This document shows positions 55,701-64,000 of a DNA stretch of 64,000 nucleotides, one piece after another. Position numbers and translations under genes: made by a program. Numbering within the stretch: the first letter of the stretch is position 1; every line of letters begins with the position of its first letter. The DNA is from Cladopsammia gracilis (lineage: Eukaryota > Cnidaria > Anthozoa > Scleractinia > Dendrophylliidae): NCBI GenBank assembly GCA_022457155.1, contig JAJGOT010000321.1, forward strand, positions 800,001-864,000, written 5' to 3'. A model generated the notes under the pieces. That model was not told where the DNA came from. It searched no databases and worked only from the letters and a program-made list of their open reading frames with translations.

Positions 55701-58700
55701 GTATTTAACTCGTTTTGCACCACCTCTTCGCTCCATAAGGCGATTAGAAGTTTCATCTCCTCATGCCACTACGTGTCCGCCATTTTCTTCAATCATTGTA
55801 ATTACTGCAAACAACCTCCTTGAGGTTGTTTGAAGTAATTATAATCCAATTGTAGTCAGGGACTGTAATTAGTTGAGGTGAACCCATTCCAAATTCAATT
55901 CGACTATAATTGGATTACAATCGTAGCCTTATGTGAACGCGGCTGAAGACACTGTCAAGGCCGCTTCCAGCTTAATTTCCACATTCGGCCTAGCTAACAC
56001 TCTAACCAACTTGATGGTTGTAATAATGCCATTATTATCGATTTTAATGATACACAACCTTTTAAATCCAAAGTCACCCAGTTGGCATGATAGATTTTCG
56101 TCTGTCCATATCTTATATGGAGTGAGTAAAGAAACCGACTTCGCGTTGCTCACTTTTCTTCAGTCCGTCTAAAGCATGTTATGGACCACTTTGTTCATCG
56201 TGGGGATTTTGTTTTTGAATCTGAAACTGCAAATGAATTGATTCGCTGACAAAGTGGCTATTCAACGACTTGTGATCACCTTGTCGAGTTATCTTGCTCG
56301 TTTATAAATCAAACTTAATCCCCGTGTACAGCTTCGTGCGGTTGAAAACAAGAAAATGTCTGACAACTATTCGGATTATCACTACAGCAAAACAGGAAAA
56401 ACTTCTTATTTCCAAAAATTTGGGGTAATTAGCTACAAAAGAACTGAACTAGTGCGTTGTAATAGAAAAATATCATTAGCACGCGTGAAATATCATTTTT
56501 GCCTGAAACTCAAATTACCACCTGAGCAACGCGAAACTCCTCAATTGCCAACTGCTCAGGGAAGTTTTAATTTAATTGAAAGGTTGCGTATCAATAAAAT
56601 CGATGGTAATTCACGTTGGTTTAATTTTCTTCACTTTCGTGTAGGTTTTTCAGCAAGTTCGGGCGCGAGTTCGTGAGCTGACACCTAAAGTAACCAACCT
56701 GCTTAAGACTCTTGAGAGTACAACGAAAGTGACATATGATTACAAGGAGGGCTGTCCGCTTATACTGTGTGGATCATTTAGCCAGATGGAAGCTGTTTGC
56801 AAAATTCTTTTTCGCCACTTCCAGTTGCCAGAGTCAGGCTGTGGCTATCAGTATGAGGTAACGCAGTTCTACGTATGTATCCTTTTGATTTAAACAGTAA
56901 AAGCTTGACTTGGGGGCGGGGGTGGGGGCGGGGGCGGGTGCGGGGGCGAGGGCGAGGGACCCACTGAAAACCGCCAAGGTAAAAACGAGCAAGGTAAAAA
57001 CGAATGTGTGTAAACTGTCATTGCATTGCCAAACTGAAAATTACCCTTGCGGATTTTCATCCTTGCCTCGCCGATTTTTTTCTATAATGTAAATGGGGTT
57101 TAAATGACTGTTCGCAAATAAGATTGAGAACCGGCAAAGCCAAGTGTAACTTCGTGATGATTGCGCACACGACTTAGTTGTAACTATGTTTTTTTTCCCT
57201 TTTGGTCTTTAAAATCAGTAACTTAATGTGGCAGTTGTGTAACATAGTACACTGGACAAAACAATTCAGGATTGGGACAAATGATAATAAATTTTAAATT
57301 TTCTACCTAAATCCCATTAAAAACAGCAAGAGGCAAATTCTTAAAATACATGAGTGATAACGTTAAGACCAGAAAAAAGGCGTTTGTGCGACCGAATCGG
57401 TTTTCGCGCTAAAAAGTCGCCAGATGGTAACGAATATCTACAATGCGCTTGAGTTTGCTTCGAAGCAGGATGCAACAGTCCTTGAACTAATTTCTATATT
57501 TAGATCCATTTTGTGAAGCAGCCGGCAAGCAAAAAAATTCGGCGCTTGCAAGAGGGTCTTCATCGAGTCGTTTCAGTAATTTTGTTCCCGAAATGAGCAT
57601 TGCTGTTGCTTTTATTCAACTCCTGATACTTTTTTCAAAGGGTTCATGTACTGTTCTAAAAAGGTCTTTTCGAACATTTTTTGCAGTATTTTTATCTTAT
57701 TATTTAACCCTAGGTTCTGCAAGTGCACCGCTTACCGCTAAATCAGCTTTGATATGTTCATGAACTTTTTCTTTATGGTTTCTTGTTGCGGATAAATGTT
57801 TTCTCTCTGCTTTTTCCTCTGTTTACATGGGAGAAATATTTTAGAGCGACATTTCTGTTTGTAGAAAGGATTGTTTAAATGTACCTTTTTAAAAGGCATT
57901 TCGCGATAATTGTAACGATTGAGAACCATATATTATTTTCTCGGTAAAATAAATCAATTTACTGATAAATACAAAACATAAACATTGCACAACCAGGTCG
58001 AATTTTTGGCGCGAAAACCTATCAGTCGCGCGAACGTTCCCGCCCTTTTCATAGTCTAAATGTAAACACTGAGGTATTTTTTAAAATTTTCCATGTGTGA
58101 AATTTTCTTGTCTCTTATGTTGCCCGCCGTTATTAATGGAATATAGGTAAAGCATATTATTAGGTTATTATCATTTAATCCAATCCTGAATTGTTTTGTC
58201 CAGTGTACTATATAGTTAATTATACAAGTCATAAAGCCTGGTCCACTCGGTCTTTATTATTTGTATTCCGTGGGTGTGGTCAAGTGATGGCGACAGAGCG
58301 TAAGTTTGCTGTTATATCCGAAGTCGAATGTATTTTCCCTTTCTTCAAGGTCTTTGAACTGGTATCGGCAGAACTTTGCTTCGGATTTGTGGAAGAACTT
58401 TCCCACAAACAAACCAAGGCTCTCTTGAAGGAAATTGTGGACAAAACTGACGTCAAGTGGATTCAATCATGTGAACGTTTCATCTTGTCAGGAACGTTTA
58501 AACAATTGGAAGAGTCTCGTGTCTACCTACAGCAGGCTGTCAGTTACTCTAATGGAATAGTGGTTTTAAATGACCTGAAAAGACCCGAAGCACTGTCATC
58601 TCAAGAACATGAGGGCGATAGGTTTCCGCTTTATGATGAGACTGGAAACCAGGAAGATGTGAACCAAAGCAGGCCAGTAACGGCGGCCGGAAATAAAGTA

Positions 58701-58828
58701 TCTCACCCACCTGAAATAACCAATGATGACAAATACGCTGAACGGAAGATAGTGGTAATTGATGGACTTAAGAAAAAGGAAGTGGATACCAAATATTCAA
58801 GTAAACTGACTGAAAATCAACCAGGCAG
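48474..58828 (+). CDS. RRM plus tandem KH-like protein, 5' part (RBM43/PARP14-like)
   Basis: Gene-level entry; exons 48474-48696, 52772-52857, 56645-56857 and 58350-58828 join in phases 1, 0, 0 and stay open for 333 codons. The last exon ends in phase 2 at CAG/GTAGGT and no continuation was found before 64000, so the 3' part is missing. Domains: RRM-like residues about 25-97, KH-like unit 1 about 104-170, KH-like unit 2 about 175-240, then a polar, probably disordered tail. This RRM-KH order is seen in RBM43 and in the N-terminus of PARP14/PARP10-type proteins. Which family applies depends on the missing C-terminus (macro and PARP domains or none). An RNA or nucleic-acid binding role is inferred. 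Confidence 0.6.
48697..52771 (+). other. Intron 1 of the RRM/KH gene
   Basis: Contains a degenerate tandem repeat of about 40-bp units (AATCCGAAG, TTTTGTCGGC) at about 49005-49140, G-runs at about 49170-49190 and 51419-51455, a MITE at 52405-52688, and AAT and TTA microsatellites on either side of it. No coding exon recognised. Confidence 0.5.
52405..52688. mobile_element. MITE between AAT and TTA microsatellites
   Basis: A 284-bp element. Inverted ends AGAGCGATTTTCATTTGAGT and AGAGCAGTTTTCAATTGAGT continue with TGTCG and AAAGTAATTA on the inside. Subterminal CCAATCA boxes recur on both strands. Flanked by AAT-type repeats, so the target duplication (possibly AAT) is ambiguous. It ends 83 bp upstream of the exon 2 acceptor. 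Confidence 0.65.
52772..52857 (+). CDS. Exon 2: second half of RRM-like domain
   Basis: An 86-nt exon after a TTTACATCACTAG acceptor and before GAG/GTAAAA. The phase-1 G of exon 1 plus CC gives Ala, so the join reads ESREAAKRVLKYSHVLGGSK, a normal RRM helix 2 and beta 4. That restored domain pattern is strong support for this short exon. It ends in phase 0 with KDPPE. Confidence 0.7.
53057..53644. mobile_element. Inverted-repeat element of about 590 bp
   Basis: Ends TGACAGTCTTATCAATG and TGACAAGCTCACATTG (inverted) share TTCTTGGCTTTC and TGACGTCAT/TACGTCATA on the inside. A small inner hairpin TTTGTGCCCCTCTCAGGGGCACAAA lies at about 53415. Non-coding. Confidence 0.5.
54149..54780. mobile_element. 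Tigger/pogo-like MITE with TA duplication
   Basis: A 632-bp element. Ends CAGTCGGACCTCTATTAAGC and their inverse are flanked by TA (54147-54148 and 54781-54782). TATTAAGCGGCCA repeats occur at both ends, with subterminal TTTCCAAAGTCCCG and TTTTCAAAGTCCCG. It sits inside a further inverted pair (about 54069-54117 and 54838-54895, GTACCCAATTCAAACCTT), so it inserted into an older palindrome. No transposase. Confidence 0.75.
55410..55783 (-). pseudogene. Myb/SANT-like gene split by a MITE
   Basis: Minus strand from ATG at 55783: MADT, a TAG stop, then WHEEMKLLIALWSEEVVQNE and MHNKKL. The frame breaks at a hairpin MITE, then resumes with WDKICQGMADRGCSRSAQQCRVKVNNLKQK, the second half of the trihelix/MADF-like Myb/SANT domain. 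Removing 55502-55678 (177 bp) rejoins the halves in frame. With a premature stop and an insertion it is not functional. Confidence 0.65.
55501..55679. mobile_element. Hairpin MITE, about 80-bp arms
   Basis: Near-perfect palindrome of 179 bp. Ends ATTCTCTATTTTCGAATT and the inverse; inner blocks AATACACTTTGTTTGCCCCC and AAATTTTGCATAAACTATTG pair almost without mismatch around a loop of about 20 bp. Inserted in the Myb/SANT gene of the Harbinger-like element. No clear duplication. Confidence 0.8.
56645..56857 (+). CDS. Exon 3: KH-like unit 1
   Basis: A 213-nt exon, phase 0 to 0, donor GAG/GTAACG. It starts VFQQVRARVRELTP and continues with STTKVTYDYKEGCPLILCGS and FSQMEAVCKILFRHFQ, a helix-beta-beta-helix pattern. 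Two in-frame acceptors exist: GTGTAG at 56644 and TTTTTCAG at 56653, which would drop VFQ. I prefer the first because exon 4 also starts with VF at the same place. Both keep phase 0. Confidence 0.6.
56858..58349 (+). other. Intron 3 of the RRM/KH gene
   Basis: A GGGGGCGGG-type G-rich minisatellite at about 56912-56955 lies just after the donor. The rest is AT-rich, with no exon recognised. Confidence 0.5.
58350..58828 (+). CDS. Exon 4: KH-like unit 2 and polar tail
   Basis: A 479-nt exon after a strong TTTTCCCTTTCTTCAAG acceptor, phase 0, ending in phase 2 at CAG/GTAGGT. Unit 2 reads VFELVSAELCFGFVEELSHK, DKTDVKWIQSCERFILSGTF, KQLEESRVYLQQAV and aligns with exon 3 position by position (VF start, TxVxY/W beta, GSF/GTF turn, final helix). 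The rest is acidic and polar with a KIVVIDGLKKKEVD segment, likely disordered. The frame reads back to 58191, but that part is taken as intron. Confidence 0.65.
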
Positions 58829-58861
58829 GTAGGTACGATTGAATAAAATAAAATTATCATA

Positions 58862-59984
58862 AACAATGTTCAGGTTTTTTGAAATTCAAAGAGGTGTAAG
58901 ACAAGGCTGCCCTCTCTCACCCTACCTGTTCGTTCTGTCAGTGGAAGTTCTAGCCAAGGCAATTCGTGAAAATAAAAGTATTAAAGGGATCTTTGTAAAC
59001 GGCAAAGAAATAAAATTAAGTCAGTATGCAGACGATACAACTCTTATACTAGATGGAACAAAGGAATCGTTAATAGCCTCTCTTAAAACACTGGACGATT
59101 TTTATGAAGTCTCTGGCTTAAAACTTAATGACAAAAAAACAGAAGCTTTTTGGATTGGAGCAAATTGTAGTAAAGATGACATGTCAATTCTCGGAAGAAG
59201 TTTTTAATGGCCTAAATATAAAGTTAAAGCTTTAGGCGTCTGGTTTTCAAACGATCCGGAAGCAACTGCAACTTTAAACTATAACGAAAAACTAGATAAG
59301 GTCCGGAACGTCTTAAATTGCTGGAAATACCGTAGACTTACCCTAATTGGAAAGATAACGGTCCTAAAAAGCCTGATTGCTTCTCAGCTCGTACGAGAAT
59401 TATTGAATTTCAATATAAATTTTTGCATAGACGAATATCAACAAATGACTTCTTGACAAAAATTGGGGTAAAAGACAACCCAAATTGCTCTTTTTGTAAT
59501 AATGAACCGGAGAAACTTTTTCATCTCTTTTGGTCTTGTCCTAAAGTGGCTTCTTTCTGACATAGTTTAACCTTTAAGTTGACTTTGCTTCACATTATTC
59601 CCGAACATTACACATTAGATATACTTGTTGTACTTGATCTAAAGTCGGATTCCTCTAAAAACTGTCAGCAAATTAATTTTCTTTACCTTCTAGCCAGAAA
59701 TTTCATCTGGATTAGCAAAAAAAGGGAAATCTCGCCAAAGATATCAGGTTTCCTGCAATACCTCAAATCATTCTACCGCATAGAAGCCAATGCGGGTACC
59801 ATTCTACCAAAAAAAATGGGAAAATGTGAGCGTCTTATTTCAGTAAGCCTTTGTTTTTTTGTATACATATGTATATCTTGATCCACTGTACATGTTCTCC
59901 AGCATTAACCTCTTGTACAATTGCTTCACAATCGCTGCCTCTTTAAGACATTGAAGATCAACAAGTGCGTTTATCGTGTACGTG

Positions 59985-60029
<45 letters not shown>

Positions 60030-60368
60030 TATTCAATTTATTTATTTTTAAATGGTATAACGGTTGGATTCAAATTATAATTGATAATATAATAATAATA
60101 ATTGTAAATAGTGCATTGTAGTATATTGTTAGTGAGTAGTCTTTTGAATTGTAACTGTACTGTATGTCTTTCAAAATAATTTTCTTTGTTATAATGCAAC
60201 ATATGTAACTAAGTACTAATGTGTAGTGTTTTCCGTAGCGTTTAGTATAATTGAGTAAGTGTTACGTTTTACTTATAAGTAGAGTAAGTAATTGTATTGT
60301 CTGTATATGAGTTATTGTAAGTAGTGTCTTTTTGTGCCATTACAAAAAAAAAAACAAAAAGAAAAACA
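58862..60368 (+). mobile_element. Decayed LINE (L1/Tx1-like), 5'-truncated
   Basis: Reverse transcriptase remnant from 58866: RGVRQGCPLSPYLFVLSVE (domain with PLSP) and QYADDTTLIL (YADD catalytic box), then SGLKLNDKKTEAFWIG. A TAA at 59205 interrupts the frame, which continues with VKALGVWFSNDPEA and RLTLIGKITVLKSLIASQL. After an internal deletion near 59395 a C-terminal Cys/His motif appears (NCSFCNNEPEKLFHLFWSC). A further frame runs to about 59881. The tail holds a (TTA)n stretch at 59985-60030 and an A-rich end at 60343-60368. It begins only 33 bp after the donor of the RRM/KH exon 4. Confidence 0.7.
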
Positions 60369-61072
60369 ATGTTCAGTAAATAAAGCAGCAGATAGGCCAC
60401 TTCCGCATGCACTCATGCGTTTACGATCCATTTGGATTGAAAATGCACCGATCAACGATCGAAACCCGTCAATAATCGAAAATGCACCAAAACCGGAAAT
60501 TTAAAATATTTAGACAAAAGCTCCTTTGTACGCGTGATTGGCTCCGAGCGTGCTCTATTTGTTATAGATGCAAGATTGGAAATTATAGAACACTGGTTTA
60601 TGTTGCGAATTGCTCGCTTTAGGTGGCTCGACTGAATTTTTTTGGAGGCGATACTCCCCAAGTTTGAGCATTAACTACGACTCCATTAACAATGCTATGG
60701 AAAAACGGTCACCACAGCTGTATTAGGTAAATATGAAAATGTGTTAAGACCAGTGTTAAATTAGCATCGGAGTTGCCATAGCAACTTAATGACGCCATGA
60801 CGTTTATTACTTGCCGTCGTGTTTTTCGGCACCAGGAGGTTTTTTCGCAATCGCTTAAGGGAGCTTGTACCTCCCATAATGATAGCCGCCTCGATTATGG
60901 CAAAGATTGAACAAATTGTATAAGAGCGTTTTTGAAATTTTTGGGGACGAAGTTTTGGGAACTAGAAATACAGTGAAAAACATACTATGGACATAATTTG
61001 CTAATATCTAAAGAAAACGATCCGATTGGGGGATGCAGTTTCATCTTTAATAATATACATGAAAAAATTACT
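60369..61072. other. No gene recognised
   Basis: AT-rich flank between the LINE tail and the SAP-bearing TIR element. No ORF with family features. Confidence 0.4.
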
Positions 61073-62401
61073 CAATAGCGCTCCGCACAGATGACGTCAC
61101 GATTTTAGACCCCCCAGGTAGAAGCGGACAAACAAACCTGCTCTCGACTCTCTGTTAGTAACGATCAGACTGGGAAATGGCCGACTTTGCCAGTTCTTCG
61201 GTCCATCCGCTCACAATTCTTACCGAAAATGACGATGTTCCGGGATTAAAATTTGATAGAGAAGCGGAAATTATACAGTGGAGCAGATAAAACGGTGGCT
61301 AAAATGCAGAGGTCTCAAACAAGGAGGAAAAAAGGCTGAACTTATCACTCGTGTTAACAATTGTATTATAGCTGGAACTCACCACATCAGATACTAGCAT
61401 TGACGGTGGCAAATGGTTCGTGGCGAAAGTAGGCCGTGAAAGCAGTAAAGTTCAGTCTGCAAGTAATGAGTTCGTAAGTGTCCCATTCATCCCAAAGACA
61501 GGATGGCATGCTTTTCCGTCGAAGGATATAATTTTCCCTCTTTATTTAACTATGGTCATATTTATTTCTACGCTCTGGAGTCTGTTCGCACAGTTCCCAC
61601 TCAACAAACTGATGATGAATACGACGAGGGCTTAGGACACATGACTGACAAACCTCTTAAAAATGGTGTAATAAAGATTGACAACTAGCACTCCCTCGCG
61701 AGTGTTTTAGCCATTTTATAGTTACGCTCGCAAAATGATGCTCCTTGCTCCTTGCTCCTGTTTGTGTCGGCTTTTTTATCGTGGCATTCGTTAGAAAAGC
61801 TCTGCAGTAAGACCTTTTGACATTGCATGTAGGCTTTGAGTAAGCTTCGATTTGGAGGTCGTTTTGAAATTATGCTTTATTCTCGGCGGCTGTCTTCAAT
61901 TCGGCGGCTTTCTTCAACTGGCACACTCGTCGGCTTTCTTCAATTCTGGATCGAGCTCTGTTCAATCGGCGGCTTTCCAGTTTTGTTTGACCTCTTGCTG
62001 TGCTAATGTAGCCATTTTCTTTGCAAACAATGTAAGGTTCTTCACTCTCTCTGAATTTCTCAGATAGTCGGATCTTAAGTTTGAAATTATCGATCGTCGA
62101 TGGTTTCTTGTAATTAGTTTTTTTCGCTGGGCCCAGCAGTGTATTTATTGCAAGCCAAGGTCGTATTTTGGTCCGAATTTTCATAGATAGTTGCAGCTTT
62201 TTATAAAGCTATGCAATGTTTCGCAGAGAGTATAAATAAAGCGCATTTCGTTCGGTTTTGTATAGATTATTCGCTTCAAAATATAGAAATCCAACACGTT
62301 CGCTACTGAAGTCTTTGTGAATGACTGCAATGTTTGTCCGCATCTCGCTGGGGGGTCTAATGCGACGCGTCTATTTTTAGAATCTGTGCGGAGCGCTATT
62401 G
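61073..62401. mobile_element. TIR element carrying a SAP-domain pseudogene
   Basis: Inverted ends CAATAGCGCTCCGCACAGAT lie 1.3 kb apart. A second inner pair (TTTTAGACCCCCCAG and CTGGGGGGTCTAA) lies inside. The cargo on the + strand is a broken SAP-domain gene. No target duplication was recognised and no transposase is present. Confidence 0.55.
61177..61690 (+). pseudogene. SAP-domain protein pseudogene
   Basis: Starts MADFASSSVHPLTILTENDD. After a frameshift near 61284 it gives QIKRWLKCRGLKQGGKKAEL, a clear SAP motif (DNA-binding helix pair). A stop (TAG) then a frameshift near 61390 follow, giving SIDGGKWFVAKVGRESSKVQ and PKTGWHAFPSKDI. A further shift near 61540 gives FNYGHIYFYALESV and LGHMTDKPLKNG. 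At least three frame breaks make it non-functional. It resembles the N-terminus of a repeated anthozoan SAP/SWIM-type protein family; that identification is from memory of the pattern and uncertain. Confidence 0.55.
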
Positions 62402-64000
62402 TGGATGGCAAAGAGCAGTGCAGTTCAAGTGTAACACCAGTGCAAAAAGTGTAACATTAGTGCAAATGACAAAATCAAAAAAAAAAGTAAGGATAATTTT
62501 GGTTCTTGCTGTTTTGTAATTTAGCGGCGTCACTGCGGTAAATAACACATCTCGGCGTGACATAAATGTCCATTGTGTGAAACGAGACAACCGGATGAGC
62601 TGAGTAAGCGAGAAATTCTCCTTGCTAAAGCGTTTCTAAAAAAATAAACTACGGCTAATCAAATCAGCCTAGCATAAACTTTTCTGCCCAGCATAAACTT
62701 TCTGTACAAAATTCGGATATCTGAACCATCTCTTGTGGCTGAGAATGCTGTTTGTCTTTAGTGGAGGTCCATTAACGAACAGTGCAAGTAACAACAGCTT
62801 TTGTAGTACCTGGAAGATCACCGAAGCAAGCCATCGTCGGAACCTTTGTCTGCCTTGTTCGTCCACGAACATTTCTAATCTGGATTTACGGTATATTTTT
62901 TCTTCACATGCCATCATTCGCTCCAAAAGAAGATAAAACGGTTTTCTGATTAATTCTTTAACGATCAATTACATTTAGCTAAGCATTTTACCGTGTTTCT
63001 TTCGCATTTCTTTCGTAGTTCAGGCGAGAGTTCAGGCCACTAGGACAGGGCTGAAAAACGACTGCGCATGCGTGTATTTGACGCCGCGATCGGCTCGATC
63101 GGCGTGAATTTGTGTTACAACCGAACAAATCGGGGGTGGAAGCGGAATAATGAATAATGAATAACGGCTTAAAAAAGAAAATGGCTTAAAAAGAAAATGA
63201 ATAATGAATAACTAGGGTTTAATCGGGAATAATGAATTATACAAAGAAAGAATCGCGTAAAGAAGCGATAGAGATCACGCGCTCGAAACTAGCAATCTTT
63301 GTCAAAATCAAATCTTTGATGGTTTTAGTGACCTTTCAGTGCCTTCCAGTCTCAGATTCTAGTCCTTCCGTAGGCGATTTCGTTACTTTTTCCTGATTGG
63401 TGCGTGCTTTTTATGTCCATTGTGTTTATGTCATCACTGTCTGGTTCGTCTCTTTGTGACCGATTGTGAGCAGATTCTGTCTGCCTCAGTAACGTCTCGG
63501 AGTGTTTTTAGTGTGTCGAAGAGTGTTACACGGTAATCGAACAGTAATTCACAAATGGGAAAAAAAAAAAGAAGAGAGATCGCGACAGACGGTACGTTGA
63601 ATTCAAGTTTCTATCGTAACTGACATTCGATTCATGTTCAATTATCTGTTGTTCACTACAGTTCATACGTTATCAAAATTGCATTATTTCCAGGTCACGT
63701 TCCCAATCCTGGTCGCCTGAAAGGTCACAGCGTATAGCTCAAAATGGTGGAAAAGATCGGAAAGGTCGGTCAATTTTAAGTGTTTAAATGTTGATTTATT
63801 ATAGTTCTCTGTTTAGTCAATTGTCGACCGGGCTAGCATACATGGTATTACGTGACCGTCTGCGAAGTAGATTCAGAGTACAAAATTTTGAGAAACGAAA
63901 CCAAACCAAACTCAGTCGAACAAATCGTTTTCCTCTGCTCCAAAGAATTCATTTGTATTATATAGATTTGATTTAACACTTTGTGGGATTTGTAATCTTA
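62402..64000. other. No gene recognised; short tandem motif
   Basis: AT-rich sequence to the window end. AATAATGAATAA-type repeats occur at about 63147-63235. The part near 62548-62600 (GCGTGACATAAAT, CATTGTGTGA) is related to about 34775-34815. No continuation of the RRM/KH gene was recognised. Confidence 0.4.

Larger units (their letters stand above)
55137..55944. mobile_element. Harbinger-like element with Myb/SANT pseudogene
   Basis: An 808-bp element with ends AGCCGTGTTCACAC / TGTGAACGCGGCT flanked by GAA (55134-55136, 55945-55947). Subterminal AATTATA-TTGGATTA-type words repeat on the inner sides. It contains a Myb/SANT coding remnant on the minus strand, the accessory protein of Harbinger elements, and a nested hairpin MITE. 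The 3-bp duplication and Myb cargo together support the class. The transposase is absent. Confidence 0.6.

Overview
The window looks like nuclear DNA of an anthozoan cnidarian, most likely a stony coral. This is an inference from content: AT-rich, intron-bearing genes on the + strand, a ROCO protein carrying death-pathway domains (a type common in anthozoans), and a dense mix of BEL/Pao, Penelope-like, LINE, Harbinger-like, Tigger/pogo-like and Mutator-like repeats. No species can be named, and no bacterial or organellar features are present.

Region 1 (about 0.5-20.6 kb) holds one large gene that I reconstructed from six exons with canonical GT/AG sites and matching phases (515-890, 1102-1302, 5738-7998, 10190-10241, 10817-11047, 20384-20577). 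The coding sum is 3315 nt, or 1104 residues plus stop. The predicted protein has a TRADD-N-like module, a C3HC4 RING, a Roc GTPase with COR, and a C-terminal Death domain. It reads as a candidate cell-death or innate-immunity signalling protein with built-in ubiquitin ligase potential. Its introns are packed with repeats. The last intron carries a complete BEL/Pao retrotransposon (12262-18771) with a single 1855-residue ORF, near-identical LTRs, a tRNA-Tyr primer site, a polypurine tract and a 5-bp target duplication. A 20-bp-period minisatellite starts about 35 bp after the stop codon.

Region 2 (about 20.6-48 kb) has no host gene that I can recognise and is almost wholly repeats. The best finds are four TIR-bounded elements, each flanked by a perfect 9-bp direct repeat as in Mutator-like elements: 26354-27712 (117-126 bp TIRs around a piece of a RecQ-type helicase), 28480-29551 (a foldback palindrome built of tandem units), 41368-41611 (a MITE) and 47947-48246 (contains a tRNA-like Pol III box A/B module). 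Two Penelope-like GIY-YIG fragments, three copies of a C-type repeat, and two identical 254-bp hairpin MITEs in TA repeats are also here.

Region 3 (about 48.4-58.8 kb) holds the 5' part of a second + strand gene. Four exons (48474-48696, 52772-52857, 56645-56857, 58350-58828) join in phase to encode an RRM-like domain followed by two related KH-like units, an arrangement like RBM43 or the N-terminus of PARP14. The end of the gene is not found in the window. Its introns contain a Tigger/pogo-like MITE, and a Harbinger-like element whose Myb/SANT gene is itself split by a hairpin MITE.

Region 4 (58.9-64 kb) contains a decayed LINE with an A-rich tail and a TIR element carrying a frameshifted SAP-domain pseudogene. 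Gene models were built by eye from splice signals and phase. They need transcript support.
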